DNA of 64,000 bases from Treponema sp. J25. Lineage in GTDB: Bacteria; Spirochaetota; Spirochaetia; Treponematales; Breznakiellaceae. The position numbers and the translations under genes are program-made. The DNA is taken from the NCBI RefSeq assembly GCF_004343725.1, contig NZ_PTQW01000029.1, positions 52,684 to 116,683 on the forward strand, given 5' to 3'. A model generated the notes under the pieces. That model was not told where the DNA came from and did no database searches. It saw only the letters and a list, made by a program, of their open reading frames with translations. Shown in pieces: positions 55,347 through 63,990 of this stretch. Every line of letters begins with the position of its first letter. Within the stretch, counting starts at the first letter, position 1.

Positions 55347-56534
55347 CTACGCACCTACCATTTCCAGGGGCCCCCGATGCACTAAGCGGGCCCCTTCACT
55401 ATCCTTTACCACATATATCACCGGTTTAAAACCGAAAATCCGCTCATAATCCTCAAGACGCCGCTCGTATTCTTCCAGGGCCTGGGGCTTAAGAAAGGTG
55501 TAAATACAGCCCCCAAAACCTTGACCGGTCATCCGGGACCCTAACACGCCTTCGATTTCAATGGAGCGTTTTACGAGCCAATCCACCTCCGGGCAGGACA
55601 CTTCGTAGAGATCCCGCAGGCTTTCATGGGAATGGGTAATGGCCCGCCCAAAGGCAACCATATCGGACTTCTTGAGGGCCTCTTCTATCTCGGTAATCCG
55701 CCGCACCTCCCGCACCACATGGAGGGACCGCCGCCGCAGTTCTTCCGGCAGGTTCCCCATGAACTCCATGAAATCTTCCTTTACAAAATCCCGAAAGCTG
55801 GCACCGGATTTTTTCTTAGACAGGAGTTCCAGGGCTACCTTTAGGTCATGGCGGCGATCCTTTAATTCCGCTTCCACCCCAAAGCGAGGAACCCGGGAGT
55901 CGGTCAACACCAGTTGGTACCCATCTTCGGGAAAGGCAATATACTGAATGGTCCGCCGCAGTTCATCGGCCACCACAAAATTGCCTTTCTTCGCTTTTAA
56001 CAAAATATGATAGTCAATGGCGTGATCGTTTCTGCCAAAAAAGGCGGCCTGAGCTTCTTCCAGGAGTTGGATAAGCCGCTCATCGTCCATATCGGGGGCA
56101 AGGAGACTGCGGAGCGCTAGGGCGGCAGCGATTTCTATGGCAGAGGAAGAGGCAAGCCCTACCTGTTGGGGAATGTCCCCGCTTAAGGTACAGCTTAAGC
56201 CCTTAATGGGATAGCCCGCTTCGTGGAATGCGAAAATAACGACCTTTATGAAATTTGCCCACCGATCTTCCCGTTTGTACTTCAGGTTTACCATGGTAGT
56301 CCGTTTTCGTTCCCCCAGATCGGCGGCGAAAAAACGGAGGGAAGTATCCTTTCTGAGGCTTATGGCGACCCGAACATAGCGATTAATGCAGAGAGAAAGC
56401 AACAACGCCGCCCCCCGTTCCCCATGTTCACCCATGAGATGGATCCGTCCTGGCGCCTGGGCAATAGCGATTCCCTCATTATAATCGATATCCCCTTCAT
56501 ATTCAGTCATGTGAACGGTACCGATGTCCTTCAT
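55347..56534 (-). CDS. galactokinase-like GHMP kinase
   Basis: A 395-aa GHMP-fold kinase. N-terminal PGRIHLMGEHGERG replaces the galactokinase signature GRVNLIGEHTDYN; the T-D-Y triplet that contacts the sugar is missing. The phosphate loop GLASSSAIEIA and the C-terminal GQGFGGCIY are conserved. It therefore phosphorylates a sugar, but maybe not galactose. The position upstream of TPR and NHL genes gives no substrate clue. Other GHMP kinases are less similar. Confidence 0.82.
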   Translation of the reverse strand: MKDIGTVHMTEYEGDIDYNEGIAIAQAPGRIHLMGEHGERGAALLLSLCINRYVRVAISLRKDTSLRFFAADLGERKRTTMVNLKYKREDRWANFIKVVIFAFHEAGYPIKGLSCTLSGDIPQQVGLASSSAIEIAAALALRSLLAPDMDDERLIQLLEEAQAAFFGRNDHAIDYHILLKAKKGNFVVADELRRTIQYIAFPEDGYQLVLTDSRVPRFGVEAELKDRRHDLKVALELLSKKKSGASFRDFVKEDFMEFMGNLPEELRRRSLHVVREVRRITEIEEALKKSDMVAFGRAITHSHESLRDLYEVSCPEVDWLVKRSIEIEGVLGSRMTGQGFGGCIYTFLKPQALEEYERRLEDYERIFGFKPVIYVVKDSEGARLVHRGPLEMVGA

Positions 56535-56653
56535 AGCCTCTGCCCCCGGAATAACACTTGGTACCCCCTACCGTGCAGGACATACCACTTTTTCTTATAA
56601 TAAATGAAAAATGCCTATTATTCAATCAAAAATATTTTGATACAATACAAAAC

Positions 56654-58327
56654 ATGCGTATCCTCTTAACTATTTGTGCGGCCCTGCTCCTTACCCTTTC
56701 GATTCCCAATGAATACTTTCATTTTGGCCAGCCCCTCTTTTCTCTCATTGCCCTGGCGCCATATTTTATGGCCCTGAGAAAAAGCAAAAGCTACCGGGAG
56801 GCCGCCTTTTTAGGCTTTCTTTTTGGGAGTATATCCCACGCGACCTCAAGCTATTGGTTGTATTTTTTCAAGGACTTTGCCCTGTGGACCATCGGTTCCA
56901 CCACCGTGGCCTATGGCCTTCTCCATATGCTGGTGGCGGGTTTTCTCCGCTTTGTGCTCATCCGACCTTCTCCCTACCGCCCTTTCCTTGTGGCCTTCCT
57001 CTGGACCACCTGGGAATGGGGAAAATCCATCGGGTTCTTAGGTTACCCCTGGGGACTCGTGGCCTATGGCTGGAACGACGTTCTGTGGATGATTCAGATT
57101 GCCGATACCCTCGGGGTATACGGCCTTTCGTTCCTCAACGCCCTTGCTTCGGCCCTTTTTGTGGAGCTTCCTCTCCCGAGACCTTTTCCCGGCAATTTTG
57201 GCGCTGTATGGAAGTATCTGGGGAATTTCCTCCGTTCTTACCAGGGGCGCATCCTTGCCTTCTGGGGCATCCTATTTTGTTGGTATGCCCTGTACGGAAG
57301 TTATCGCCTGGTCCATCCAACGCCTATCGTACAGCGGGTTCCCATGCTGTTAATCCAGCATAACGCCGATAGCTGGAACGATGGGGAACTTCCCTCCCTC
57401 CGGAAAGCCATCGAGTTAACCGATGGGGGCCTGGCCGCTTTTAAAGAACCCACGGGCTACGAAAAACCGGACCTCATCGTCTGGTCCGAAACGGTTCTCC
57501 GACGGCCCTACCGGGAATACCGTACCTTTTATAAACAACAGCCAACAGAACGCCCCCTCCTTACCCTTCTGGCAGAGGTAGATCGTCCCCTGCTGACGGG
57601 CGCTCCAGAGGTACTGAACTGGGAAACCTACGATGCGACCAACTCGGCTATCCTTATTGATCGTATGGGGAACCTCCGTTTTTCCTATGCCAAGCAGCAT
57701 CCTGTTCCCTTCGCCGAAGCCATTCCTCTCTGGGAATATCAGTGGATGCGCAATTTCATGCAAAAGGTAGTGGGCCTCGAAGGGGGCTGGGTGATGGGTA
57801 CCAAAACGGTGGTAATGGAAGTGTCCACCCTTCATGGTCAGCCGCTTCGCTTTGGGGTCCCCATCTGTTTTGAAGACGCCTTTGCCGATGTGTGTCGGGA
57901 CTTTTTTAAAAAAGGGGCGGACCTTCTCATCAACATAACCAACGATTCCTGGTCCAGAACGGTATCCGCCGAAATTCAACACCTGGTGGCAGCCCGTTTC
58001 CGAACAGTGGAAAACCGACGTACCCTGGTGCGTTCCACCAATGGTGGCGTCACCGCCGTCATCGATGCGGAGGGAAGAATCCTGAGTCAGCTCCCCCTTT
58101 TCACGGAAGCCTATCTAGCCACGGTGGTTCCCGTTCATCAGCCTCAGGCCCCAACCCTCTACAGTATTTTGGGTGATTGGTTTCCCTTCACCGGCAGCAT
58201 CCTGGTGCTCTGGTATATTCTTCAGGAATGGATACAGGACCAGGGGGAAATACAGAAAAGGCGGCGTTCCGCCAAGCCCCCCCGAAGGGCCGCCAGGAAA
58301 AACGATTGGAACCAAAAACTGAATTGA
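56654..58327 (+). CDS. lnt: apolipoprotein N-acyltransferase
   Basis: Adds the third acyl chain to outer-membrane lipoproteins at the inner membrane. 557 aa: about six to seven membrane segments up to residue 225, then a nitrilase (CN hydrolase) domain. The catalytic triad is visible: E279 in WSETVL, K347 in YAKQHPVPF, C405 in PICFED. The end carries a basic tail KRRRSAKPPRRAARK. No ribosome site before the ATG, so the leader may be short; TACAAT at 56641 is a likely -10 box. It diverges from the galactokinase-like gene. Confidence 0.93.
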   Translation: MRILLTICAALLLTLSIPNEYFHFGQPLFSLIALAPYFMALRKSKSYREAAFLGFLFGSISHATSSYWLYFFKDFALWTIGSTTVAYGLLHMLVAGFLRFVLIRPSPYRPFLVAFLWTTWEWGKSIGFLGYPWGLVAYGWNDVLWMIQIADTLGVYGLSFLNALASALFVELPLPRPFPGNFGAVWKYLGNFLRSYQGRILAFWGILFCWYALYGSYRLVHPTPIVQRVPMLLIQHNADSWNDGELPSLRKAIELTDGGLAAFKEPTGYEKPDLIVWSETVLRRPYREYRTFYKQQPTERPLLTLLAEVDRPLLTGAPEVLNWETYDATNSAILIDRMGNLRFSYAKQHPVPFAEAIPLWEYQWMRNFMQKVVGLEGGWVMGTKTVVMEVSTLHGQPLRFGVPICFEDAFADVCRDFFKKGADLLINITNDSWSRTVSAEIQHLVAARFRTVENRRTLVRSTNGGVTAVIDAEGRILSQLPLFTEAYLATVVPVHQPQAPTLYSILGDWFPFTGSILVLWYILQEWIQDQGEIQKRRRSAKPPRRAARKNDWNQKLN

Positions 58328-58357
58328 ACAAACCGGCCCCTTTACACCCCCAAGGAG

Positions 58358-58386
58358 TTGACAGAGAAGGGGGAATCTTTCACAAT
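58358..58386 (+). promoter_or_regulatory. promoter of the DtxR-like/cob operon
   Basis: -35 TTGACA (58358-58363, perfect), 17-bp spacer, -10 CACAAT (58381-58386). The transcript would start around 58393, four bases before the ATG, leaving little room for a ribosome site; the mRNA is probably leaderless or nearly so. No B12 riboswitch lies here. Confidence 0.6.
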
Positions 58387-58396
58387 ACGGCGTGAC

Positions 58397-58765
58397 ATGA
58401 CCCAGGCTTTGGAAGATTATCTTGAAATGGTGAGTTTCCTCTCCGACGAAGGGGCCGTGCGGGTTACCGATATTGCCCAGCGGCTTGGGGTAAGTAAACC
58501 TTCGGTGATTACGGCCCTCAGAAACCTGGAAGAGCAGGGCTACCTGGAGCATAAGCGGTACAAAGGGGTAATCCTTACTCCGGAAGGGGAACGGCGGGCA
58601 AAAGAAATTCGGGAACGCCATTATTTTCTTACGTCCTTCCTAAAGGATATTGTGGGGGTCTCGGAGGATATTGCAGAACGGGATGCTTGCAAGATGGAGC
58701 ATGTTCTGTCTGAAGAGACCATCACCAAAATGCGGCACATCGTTTCCTGTAAAAGCGTGGAATAA
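58397..58765 (+). CDS. DtxR/MntR-family metal-dependent repressor
   Basis: A 122-aa regulator. Winged helix (residues 20-60, AQRLGVSKPSVITALRNL) plus a short dimer domain. The metal site is D7, E10, H75, then C98, E101 and H102 in ACKMEHVLSEE, which follows the DtxR/IdeR cysteine form rather than MntR's glutamate. The SH3 domain of DtxR is missing. TTG at 58358 could add 13 residues but lies in the -35 box. It is the first gene of the cobU-cbiR-cobS group: cobU starts right after its stop. The likely metal is Fe, Mn or Co. Confidence 0.88.
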   Translation: MTQALEDYLEMVSFLSDEGAVRVTDIAQRLGVSKPSVITALRNLEEQGYLEHKRYKGVILTPEGERRAKEIRERHYFLTSFLKDIVGVSEDIAERDACKMEHVLSEETITKMRHIVSCKSVE

Positions 58766-59275
58766 ATGCGACTCCTTATCACCGGCGGGGTAAAATCGGG
58801 AAAGAGTCGGCGGGCCCTGGAAGTGGCGCAAAGCCTATGGTCCTTTCCCCGGTATTTTCTTGCCACCGCTGAAGCCTTTGACGAAGAAATGCGGACCCGA
58901 ATAGACCGCCATAAAAAAGAACGAAAAGATTCCCAGAGGAAGGACGAGTTCATTACCATTGAAGAGCCCCTGTGGATTAACCGGGCCATCCAGCACTGTT
59001 CGGGACCGGTGATAATTGATTGTATTCCCCTGTGGATTAACAATATCCTGTACTACCAAAAGGAAGGGGACTTTTTTTCGATTCGAGATGACTTCCTTAC
59101 CCATTTACCCCCCGATTGCATCATTGTTACCAATGAAACCGGCTGGGGAAATATCCCCGCCGATACCCTTAGCCGGCACTACAACCTTCTTCTCGGGGAG
59201 ACCAATATCCTCCTTGCCCAGAAGGTAGATCAGGTGGAACTCATGGTAGCGGGGATTCCCGTAAGGATAAAATGA
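58766..59275 (+). CDS. cobU: adenosylcobinamide kinase / guanylyltransferase
   Basis: Activates AdoCbi-phosphate with GTP. 169 aa. Walker A GGVKSGKS at residues 7-14, then RTRIDRHKKER-type segment with the guanylylated histidine, and EEPLWINRAI. Its stop codon overlaps the cbiR start. In this setting it takes the cobinamide phosphate that CbiR makes. It starts next to the DtxR-like stop. Confidence 0.93.
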   Translation: MRLLITGGVKSGKSRRALEVAQSLWSFPRYFLATAEAFDEEMRTRIDRHKKERKDSQRKDEFITIEEPLWINRAIQHCSGPVIIDCIPLWINNILYYQKEGDFFSIRDDFLTHLPPDCIIVTNETGWGNIPADTLSRHYNLLLGETNILLAQKVDQVELMVAGIPVRIK

Positions 59276-60171
59276 AGCATCCTTCCTCTGTCTCCGCCGC
59301 TTTTCACCGTCGGGTAGGCCAGCGTTCCCCCTACCCCCTTGCCACCCCATCCTGGGTTATGCCGGGAACCTACGCCGAAAACCTGGACTTTCTAGCGGAT
59401 AAAACAGATATTGCGGCGGTGGAGCTCCTCTTTTTCATATACGATGAAACGGTGGCCGCAGAACTCAAGGCCGACTGGGAAAGAATTCTCCAGTATCGGG
59501 AGCGCTTCCTGTATACCGCCCATCTCCCTGAGAGGCTTGAGGACCATCATGAAAAGCTCATAGAACAGCTGGCGCCCCTGGTTGAACATTTTGTGGTGCA
59601 TCCCCCGGCGGGCGAAAAGGAACAGGAAACCCTGGCCCAGCGCCTCCTTACCTGGGAAGAGCGGTATACGAGCCGGCGGGGCTACCGCTTTATTATCGAA
59701 AACACCCAGCCTGGTCGCCTTGAGGGGATGGTAGAAAAACTCCCCGGCTGGGGGCTCTGTCTTGATACGGGGCACCTGCAACTTGCCGGGGAAGACCTGG
59801 CTATGTTTCTTTCAATCTATGGGAACCAAATTCAGGAAATACATCTCCATCGGGCGCTTCCTCCGGGGCTTGTTCCTCCCGACCGATTAGCGGATCACCA
59901 TCCTTTACACGAAGGGGACCCCTGGTTTACACCCCTCCTGCCCTTTCTTTTTCCCAGGAAGGATCCCCTTCCCCCAAGTCCAGCACAGAACAGGGGGTTT
60001 AGTTCTCCTATCGAAAACGGTCCTGGTGGTTACCCATCATTTTCCCACGCGGGGAAACGGCCCCTTATCAATTTTGAAGTTTTTTCGTGGCCCGAGGTAG
60101 CCCAGAGCCTCGGGGTATGGAAAAAATGGTGCACCGATTTCTGTGCCAAGGAGCACATTCATGAAGTGTAA
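59272..60171 (+). CDS. cbiR: CbiR-like cobamide-remodelling hydrolase
   Basis: A 299-aa TIM-barrel protein of the AP-endonuclease/sugar-isomerase superfamily. The barrel starts with TPSWVMPGTYAENL. Likely metal ligands are in AAVELLFF, TAHLPER, HFVVHPPAG, IIENTQ, CLDTGHLQL and EIHLHRA. CbiR of Akkermansia opens AdoPseudocobalamin and other cobamides to AdoCbi-P so the cell can add its preferred base. Beside cobU and cobS this is the expected context. A Pro-rich insertion at about residues 203-262 is not usual. Overlaps cobU and cobS slightly. Confidence 0.85.
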   Translation: MKHPSSVSAAFHRRVGQRSPYPLATPSWVMPGTYAENLDFLADKTDIAAVELLFFIYDETVAAELKADWERILQYRERFLYTAHLPERLEDHHEKLIEQLAPLVEHFVVHPPAGEKEQETLAQRLLTWEERYTSRRGYRFIIENTQPGRLEGMVEKLPGWGLCLDTGHLQLAGEDLAMFLSIYGNQIQEIHLHRALPPGLVPPDRLADHHPLHEGDPWFTPLLPFLFPRKDPLPPSPAQNRGFSSPIENGPGGYPSFSHAGKRPLINFEVFSWPEVAQSLGVWKKWCTDFCAKEHIHEV

Positions 60172-60976
60172 GATCCGCCCCTGGAATCAGATGCTGTCCA
60201 CCCTTGCGCTGGTTTCCCGCATTCCGATTCCTTCCCGATGGTACCAGTTTGATGCGTCACGGGTAGATGTCTACCTTCCCCTGGTAGGACTTATTCCTTC
60301 GCTGGCCCTGGCGGGGATCCTCCAGCTATCCCGATTGGGGAATCCCGATCCGATGTTGTTTGCCCTCGTTTTTTTAATTCCCTACTATCTCTTGTTCAAT
60401 CTTTTTCATTTTGATGGGTTATTGGATACGGCCGACGCCTTTCTGGGGGTTATTCCTAAAGAAAAACGAGAGGCCATACTCAAGGACCCCCGGGTAGGGG
60501 TGTACGGGTTATGGGTGGGGGTGTTGTATCTGGTGACAAAGCTATACTTCTTTCAGAAGATAGGGGGACAGGGCTTCTCCGCCAAGGGTGCCTGGGGATA
60601 CTTTTTCTTTCTCAGTTTTCCGATAAGTAGCAGAACCGCGGCGGCGGTACTGCCTGCCCTCTTTCGCCCCGCTCGGAAAGAAGGGCTGGGAGCGCTCGTG
60701 CAAGGGGGTTCTCTCTGGAGAGCCCTGGGAGGATACCTGGGTGCGGAGGGACTCATCCTGTTGGTGGCGGGCATCCTCTGGGGAATACCGGCGCCATCCA
60801 TACCAATGCTTCTGGATGGAGGACTTTTTATGGCGCTTCCTTTTGCGGTTGCCGGGTGGGTCGGCCATCTCTACCAAAAGAACCTCGGCGGATACACGGG
60901 GGACGCCCTGGGGGCCGCCATAGAGCTCACCGAGCTTTTTCACCTGGGCATCATCTTCTTTTTACTGACCACGTAG
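60161..60976 (+). CDS. cobS: adenosylcobinamide-GDP ribazoletransferase
   Basis: Inner-membrane enzyme joining AdoCbi-GDP and alpha-ribazole to finish the cobamide. About 272 aa, about six to seven membrane segments. FHFDGLLDTADAFLG is the CobS signature. ATG is eight bases after AAGGAG; an earlier GTG lies deeper in cbiR. It overlaps cbiR by 11 bp. cobT and cobC are not in the window. Confidence 0.93.
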   Translation: MKCKIRPWNQMLSTLALVSRIPIPSRWYQFDASRVDVYLPLVGLIPSLALAGILQLSRLGNPDPMLFALVFLIPYYLLFNLFHFDGLLDTADAFLGVIPKEKREAILKDPRVGVYGLWVGVLYLVTKLYFFQKIGGQGFSAKGAWGYFFFLSFPISSRTAAAVLPALFRPARKEGLGALVQGGSLWRALGGYLGAEGLILLVAGILWGIPAPSIPMLLDGGLFMALPFAVAGWVGHLYQKNLGGYTGDALGAAIELTELFHLGIIFFLLTT

Positions 60977-60978
60977 CT

Positions 60979-61749
60979 ATGAACGAAGCCTTCGAAACTT
61001 ACTACCAGCATATTTTTCAGCACCGCTGGCCCTCGTTGCGGGAAAGCCTTTTGACAGAAGGCCCTGGATGGGCCTATACCACCAACCTTACCCGGCCGTA
61101 CTGGATGGACCGGGCATCGGTGCTTGCCGCCGAATCGCTCGTGCTCCCTGCGGAGGGAGAAATCCTCGATGCCTGTGCGGCCCCTGGTGGTAAGAGCCTG
61201 GTGATCGCAAGCCGGATGGGAAAGGGGGTACGACTGCTTTCTAACGAGCTGTCCCGGGAACGGCGGCGCCGCCTTGTGGAAGTCCTGGACACCCATCTCC
61301 CCGCGGCCATTCGCGAACAGGTGACCGTCTCCGGTTTTGATGCGGCCGCCCTTGGAGCCCGTCGCACCGAATGGGAACGCTTTGGGGCGATTCTTTTAGA
61401 TGTCCCCTGTTCCAGCGAACGGCATGTGATAAAAGATCCGGCGGCCCTTGCCCAATGGTCGCCGGCCCGGCCGAGAATGCTGAGCCAGCGTCAGTGGGCG
61501 CTCCTGTCATCGGCCTTTCTCCTGCTCAAACCAGGGGGATGCCTGGTGTATGCCACCTGCGCCCTTACTCCCCAGGAAAATGACGAGGTGTTCCGACGGC
61601 TTATACAGAAATATGGGAGCCGTCTGTATCTGGCAAAGCCCGATTTTCCCGAAGGGGAAGAAACCGAATTTGGGCGACACATTCTCCCTGATACCAGCGG
61701 TGGCCTGGGACCCATGTATGTAGCCCGGTGTATCAAGGTTCCTGAGTAA
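60979..61749 (+). CDS. RsmB/NOP-type RNA m5C methyltransferase
   Basis: A 256-aa methyltransferase. Motif I is LDACAAPGGKSL; DVPCSSERH holds the releasing cysteine; YATCALTPQENDEV holds the nucleophile cysteine. It lacks the N-terminal NusB-like domain of RsmB, more like RsmF/NSUN catalytic cores or short archaeal forms. Starts 2 bp after cobS, probably in the same transcript. A GGGC/GCCC hairpin follows directly after the stop (61750-61769). Confidence 0.9.
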   Translation: MNEAFETYYQHIFQHRWPSLRESLLTEGPGWAYTTNLTRPYWMDRASVLAAESLVLPAEGEILDACAAPGGKSLVIASRMGKGVRLLSNELSRERRRRLVEVLDTHLPAAIREQVTVSGFDAAALGARRTEWERFGAILLDVPCSSERHVIKDPAALAQWSPARPRMLSQRQWALLSSAFLLLKPGGCLVYATCALTPQENDEVFRRLIQKYGSRLYLAKPDFPEGEETEFGRHILPDTSGGLGPMYVARCIKVPE

Positions 61750-61907
61750 GGGCTTTTAGAAAAAGGCCCCTCATGTATCCTTTTACTTCTAAAGGGGGCA
61801 GTTTGCCTTTCTCGCCGGCCCCCACAATGGTATTGCTGGCCCCCAACATGGTCCGCCCTCTTCTCTAGGGAACAATCAAAAGAATAGGTAATACGTGATT
61901 TTGGTCT

Positions 61908-63095
61908 TTACACTTCGCTTGCCAGGCGGTAAATATCCCGCATCTTTTCCACATCGAGGACCATAAAGTGCCCTATGGTCCGGGTTTTCCCGTAGCTACA
62001 TCGGTAGGCGAGTTCTTCAAAGAGCGCCTCATCCCAGGAAGGAACCCCCAGTTCTTTAAAATTGGTGGGCATTCCCAGGGACTTAAAATAGGCCACCGTC
62101 GCATCGATACCCGCCAGGGCAAGGCGCTCCTCGTCGCCCCCATCCCCCAGGCCCCACACATGCTGAGCATAACGGGCAAAACGCCGGGGATTGCTTTTAT
62201 ACACATAGAGGGCCCAGGCTTTCCACATGGTGGAAAGGCTTGCCCCATGGGCCACATCGTATCTGGCGCTCAACTCATGTCCCAGTTGATGAACCGCCCA
62301 ATCCCCCCGACTTCCCAGCCCCGTAATCGAATTATGGGAAAGGCTGCCACACCACATGAGTTCGCTCATGGCCTGGTAATTCCGGGGATCTTTCATGGCA
62401 ATCCTTCCGTTTCGTATAACCGTTCGCAGCAGGGCTTCCGCCAGTGCTTCGCTGGTCTCGTTATCTTCTTCGGGAACAAAATAGCGTTCCATGGTATGCA
62501 TCATGATGTCCGTAATACCACAGGCTATTTGATAGGGAGGAAGGGTAAAACTCAGTTCCGGATTCAGGATGGCAAAAACCGGTCGATTCAGTTCTGAAGA
62601 TAGGCCCCGCTTTTGGCCGATAGCGGTATTGGTGAGTACCGCAGAGGCGCTCATTTCACTGCCCGCCGCAGGAATAGTAAGCACTACACCGACGGGGGTA
62701 GTTTTCCGAAGGCTCACTGCCCCCGTCCAGAAATCCCAAAGGTCAACGCCAGGGTTTGCGTTTCCGTGGGCTATCCCTTTAGCGGTGTCAATGACACTGC
62801 CCCCACCTACGGCAAGGATAAAATCCGCCTTCATGGCCAGAGCTTGCGCAACCCCCTCTCGAGCCAATTCTACCGTGGGATTGGGTTTTACACCGCCAAT
62901 ACTTTGGAACTCCAGGCCCGCTTCTTTAAGGCGCCCGTAAATTCTATCAAGGAGGCCGCTTTTTTGGGCGCTCCCACCACCATATACCACAAGGACCCGG
63001 CTCCCCCCGTGTTTCTTTACGAGCTCGCCAACCTTATGTTCCGTATCCTTCCCAAATTCAACTTCGGTGGGAACATAAAAAGTAAAATTCCGCAT
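61908..63095 (-). CDS. iron-containing alcohol dehydrogenase
   Basis: A 395-aa group III alcohol dehydrogenase (BdhA/YqhD-like). NAD(P) binding: AVGGGSVIDTAKG (residues about 90-106). TIPAAGSEMSASAV and the metal region with HQLGHELSARYDVAHGASLS are present. It reduces aldehydes to alcohols during fermentation, in the cytoplasm. AGGGAGGG lies seven bases before the ATG. The substrate range is typically broad (butyraldehyde, acetaldehyde). Confidence 0.94.
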   Translation of the reverse strand: MRNFTFYVPTEVEFGKDTEHKVGELVKKHGGSRVLVVYGGGSAQKSGLLDRIYGRLKEAGLEFQSIGGVKPNPTVELAREGVAQALAMKADFILAVGGGSVIDTAKGIAHGNANPGVDLWDFWTGAVSLRKTTPVGVVLTIPAAGSEMSASAVLTNTAIGQKRGLSSELNRPVFAILNPELSFTLPPYQIACGITDIMMHTMERYFVPEEDNETSEALAEALLRTVIRNGRIAMKDPRNYQAMSELMWCGSLSHNSITGLGSRGDWAVHQLGHELSARYDVAHGASLSTMWKAWALYVYKSNPRRFARYAQHVWGLGDGGDEERLALAGIDATVAYFKSLGMPTNFKELGVPSWDEALFEELAYRCSYGKTRTIGHFMVLDVEKMRDIYRLASEV

Positions 63096-63247
63096 CCCGG
63101 CACCCTCCCTCTAATAGCATTTAATTATATAGATATTCTTGCATATGGTTAGATGTTTGACAAGATAGAACTAAAAGCTACTATATTTTAAAAATTATAT
63201 ATAATGAGCAAGAGATTCTCGATTATTTCTCTTAGAATCAATCTCGC

Positions 63248-63778
63248 TTAGATTTCTAAGGTTTTTACAAATCCGTTATACACCTCTTTTATTTGTCCCA
63301 CAAAGGTATCCTGGTTAAGCCGTATGTTCAAAACCTCGTCGGAGGAACCACGCTCAGCATTGGAAACCGTATTGCCGAGCGATAAAGGCTGACATGCTAT
63401 TAGACTATCCCCTGCAATCTGTCGTACCTTTTGAAAAACCTTTTCATAACCGAAGGGGCCATCTTTTTCTGCAGCACCACTGCCACAACAGGTTACAAAG
63501 TACAATTTTTTATAGGTATTGCGATATGCACGAATAAAATCTTTGAGGGGAGTAATCAGTTTTCCCATCCAGACAGGGCCACAGACAATAACTCCATCAT
63601 ACTGGGACACATCTTTTTCTAATTTATTATTTCCCATAGAAATATTGAACAGTGTAGAAAAGAGCGGATTAAGACGCGGTCTAATTTGAACAAGTTCTCC
63701 TTGTATATCCTTAGCAAGCTGCTGGGCTATATAACGATTATTCCCTGTTCGTGAATAGTACACTACAAGATATTTCAT
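63248..63778 (-). CDS. flavodoxin-family protein
   Basis: A 176-aa FMN-binding protein. YYSRTGNNRYIAQQLA is the phosphate loop, followed by VIVCGPVWMGKL and FVTCCGSGAAE. It is AT-richer than its surroundings, suggesting transfer. Longer and less acidic than electron-carrier flavodoxins; NAD(P)H-dependent reductase is a possible alternative. It stands alone on the minus strand between AT-rich gaps. Confidence 0.88.
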   Translation of the reverse strand: MKYLVVYYSRTGNNRYIAQQLAKDIQGELVQIRPRLNPLFSTLFNISMGNNKLEKDVSQYDGVIVCGPVWMGKLITPLKDFIRAYRNTYKKLYFVTCCGSGAAEKDGPFGYEKVFQKVRQIAGDSLIACQPLSLGNTVSNAERGSSDEVLNIRLNQDTFVGQIKEVYNGFVKTLEI

Positions 63779-63882
63779 AGGGTATCCTTTTTAATAAAAC
63801 GTATACCCAGTATATCACAGGTTGTCCCAATAAACAATTTTTGATTTAGGCAATCATTCGAGGCTAACTTTACTCTAAAATA

Positions 63883-63908
63883 AAAAAGGCCCGCCTTTTG
63901 GCAGGCCC
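63883..63908 (-). terminator. terminator of tRNA-Gly
   Basis: On the minus strand GGGCCTGCC-AAAA-GGCGGGCC folds into a strong stem (one GU) followed by TTTTTTAT. It sits 12 bases after the 3' end of the tRNA gene. Confidence 0.85.
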
Positions 63909-63919
63909 TCTAACCTAAA

Positions 63920-63990
63920 GCGGCCGATGGGAGTCGAACCCACGTCTCCAGCTTGGAAGGCTGGGGTAATAGCCGTTATACGACGGCCGC
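63920..63990 (-). tRNA. tRNA-Gly (anticodon UCC)
   Basis: 71 bases on the minus strand folding as a cloverleaf. The acceptor GCGGCCG pairs with CGGCCGC. The D arm has the GTATAACGGCTATTAC-type sequence, the anticodon loop CTTCCAA is closed by CCAGC/GCTGG, and the T arm GTGGGTTCGACTCCCAT has GTTCGA. The anticodon is TCC, reading GGA/GGG. CCA is not encoded. Intrinsic terminator follows. Confidence 0.96.

Noticed and set aside
58358..58396. TTG start for the DtxR-like protein
   Set aside because: The TTG is part of a perfect -35 box and the extra residues do not align with the family.
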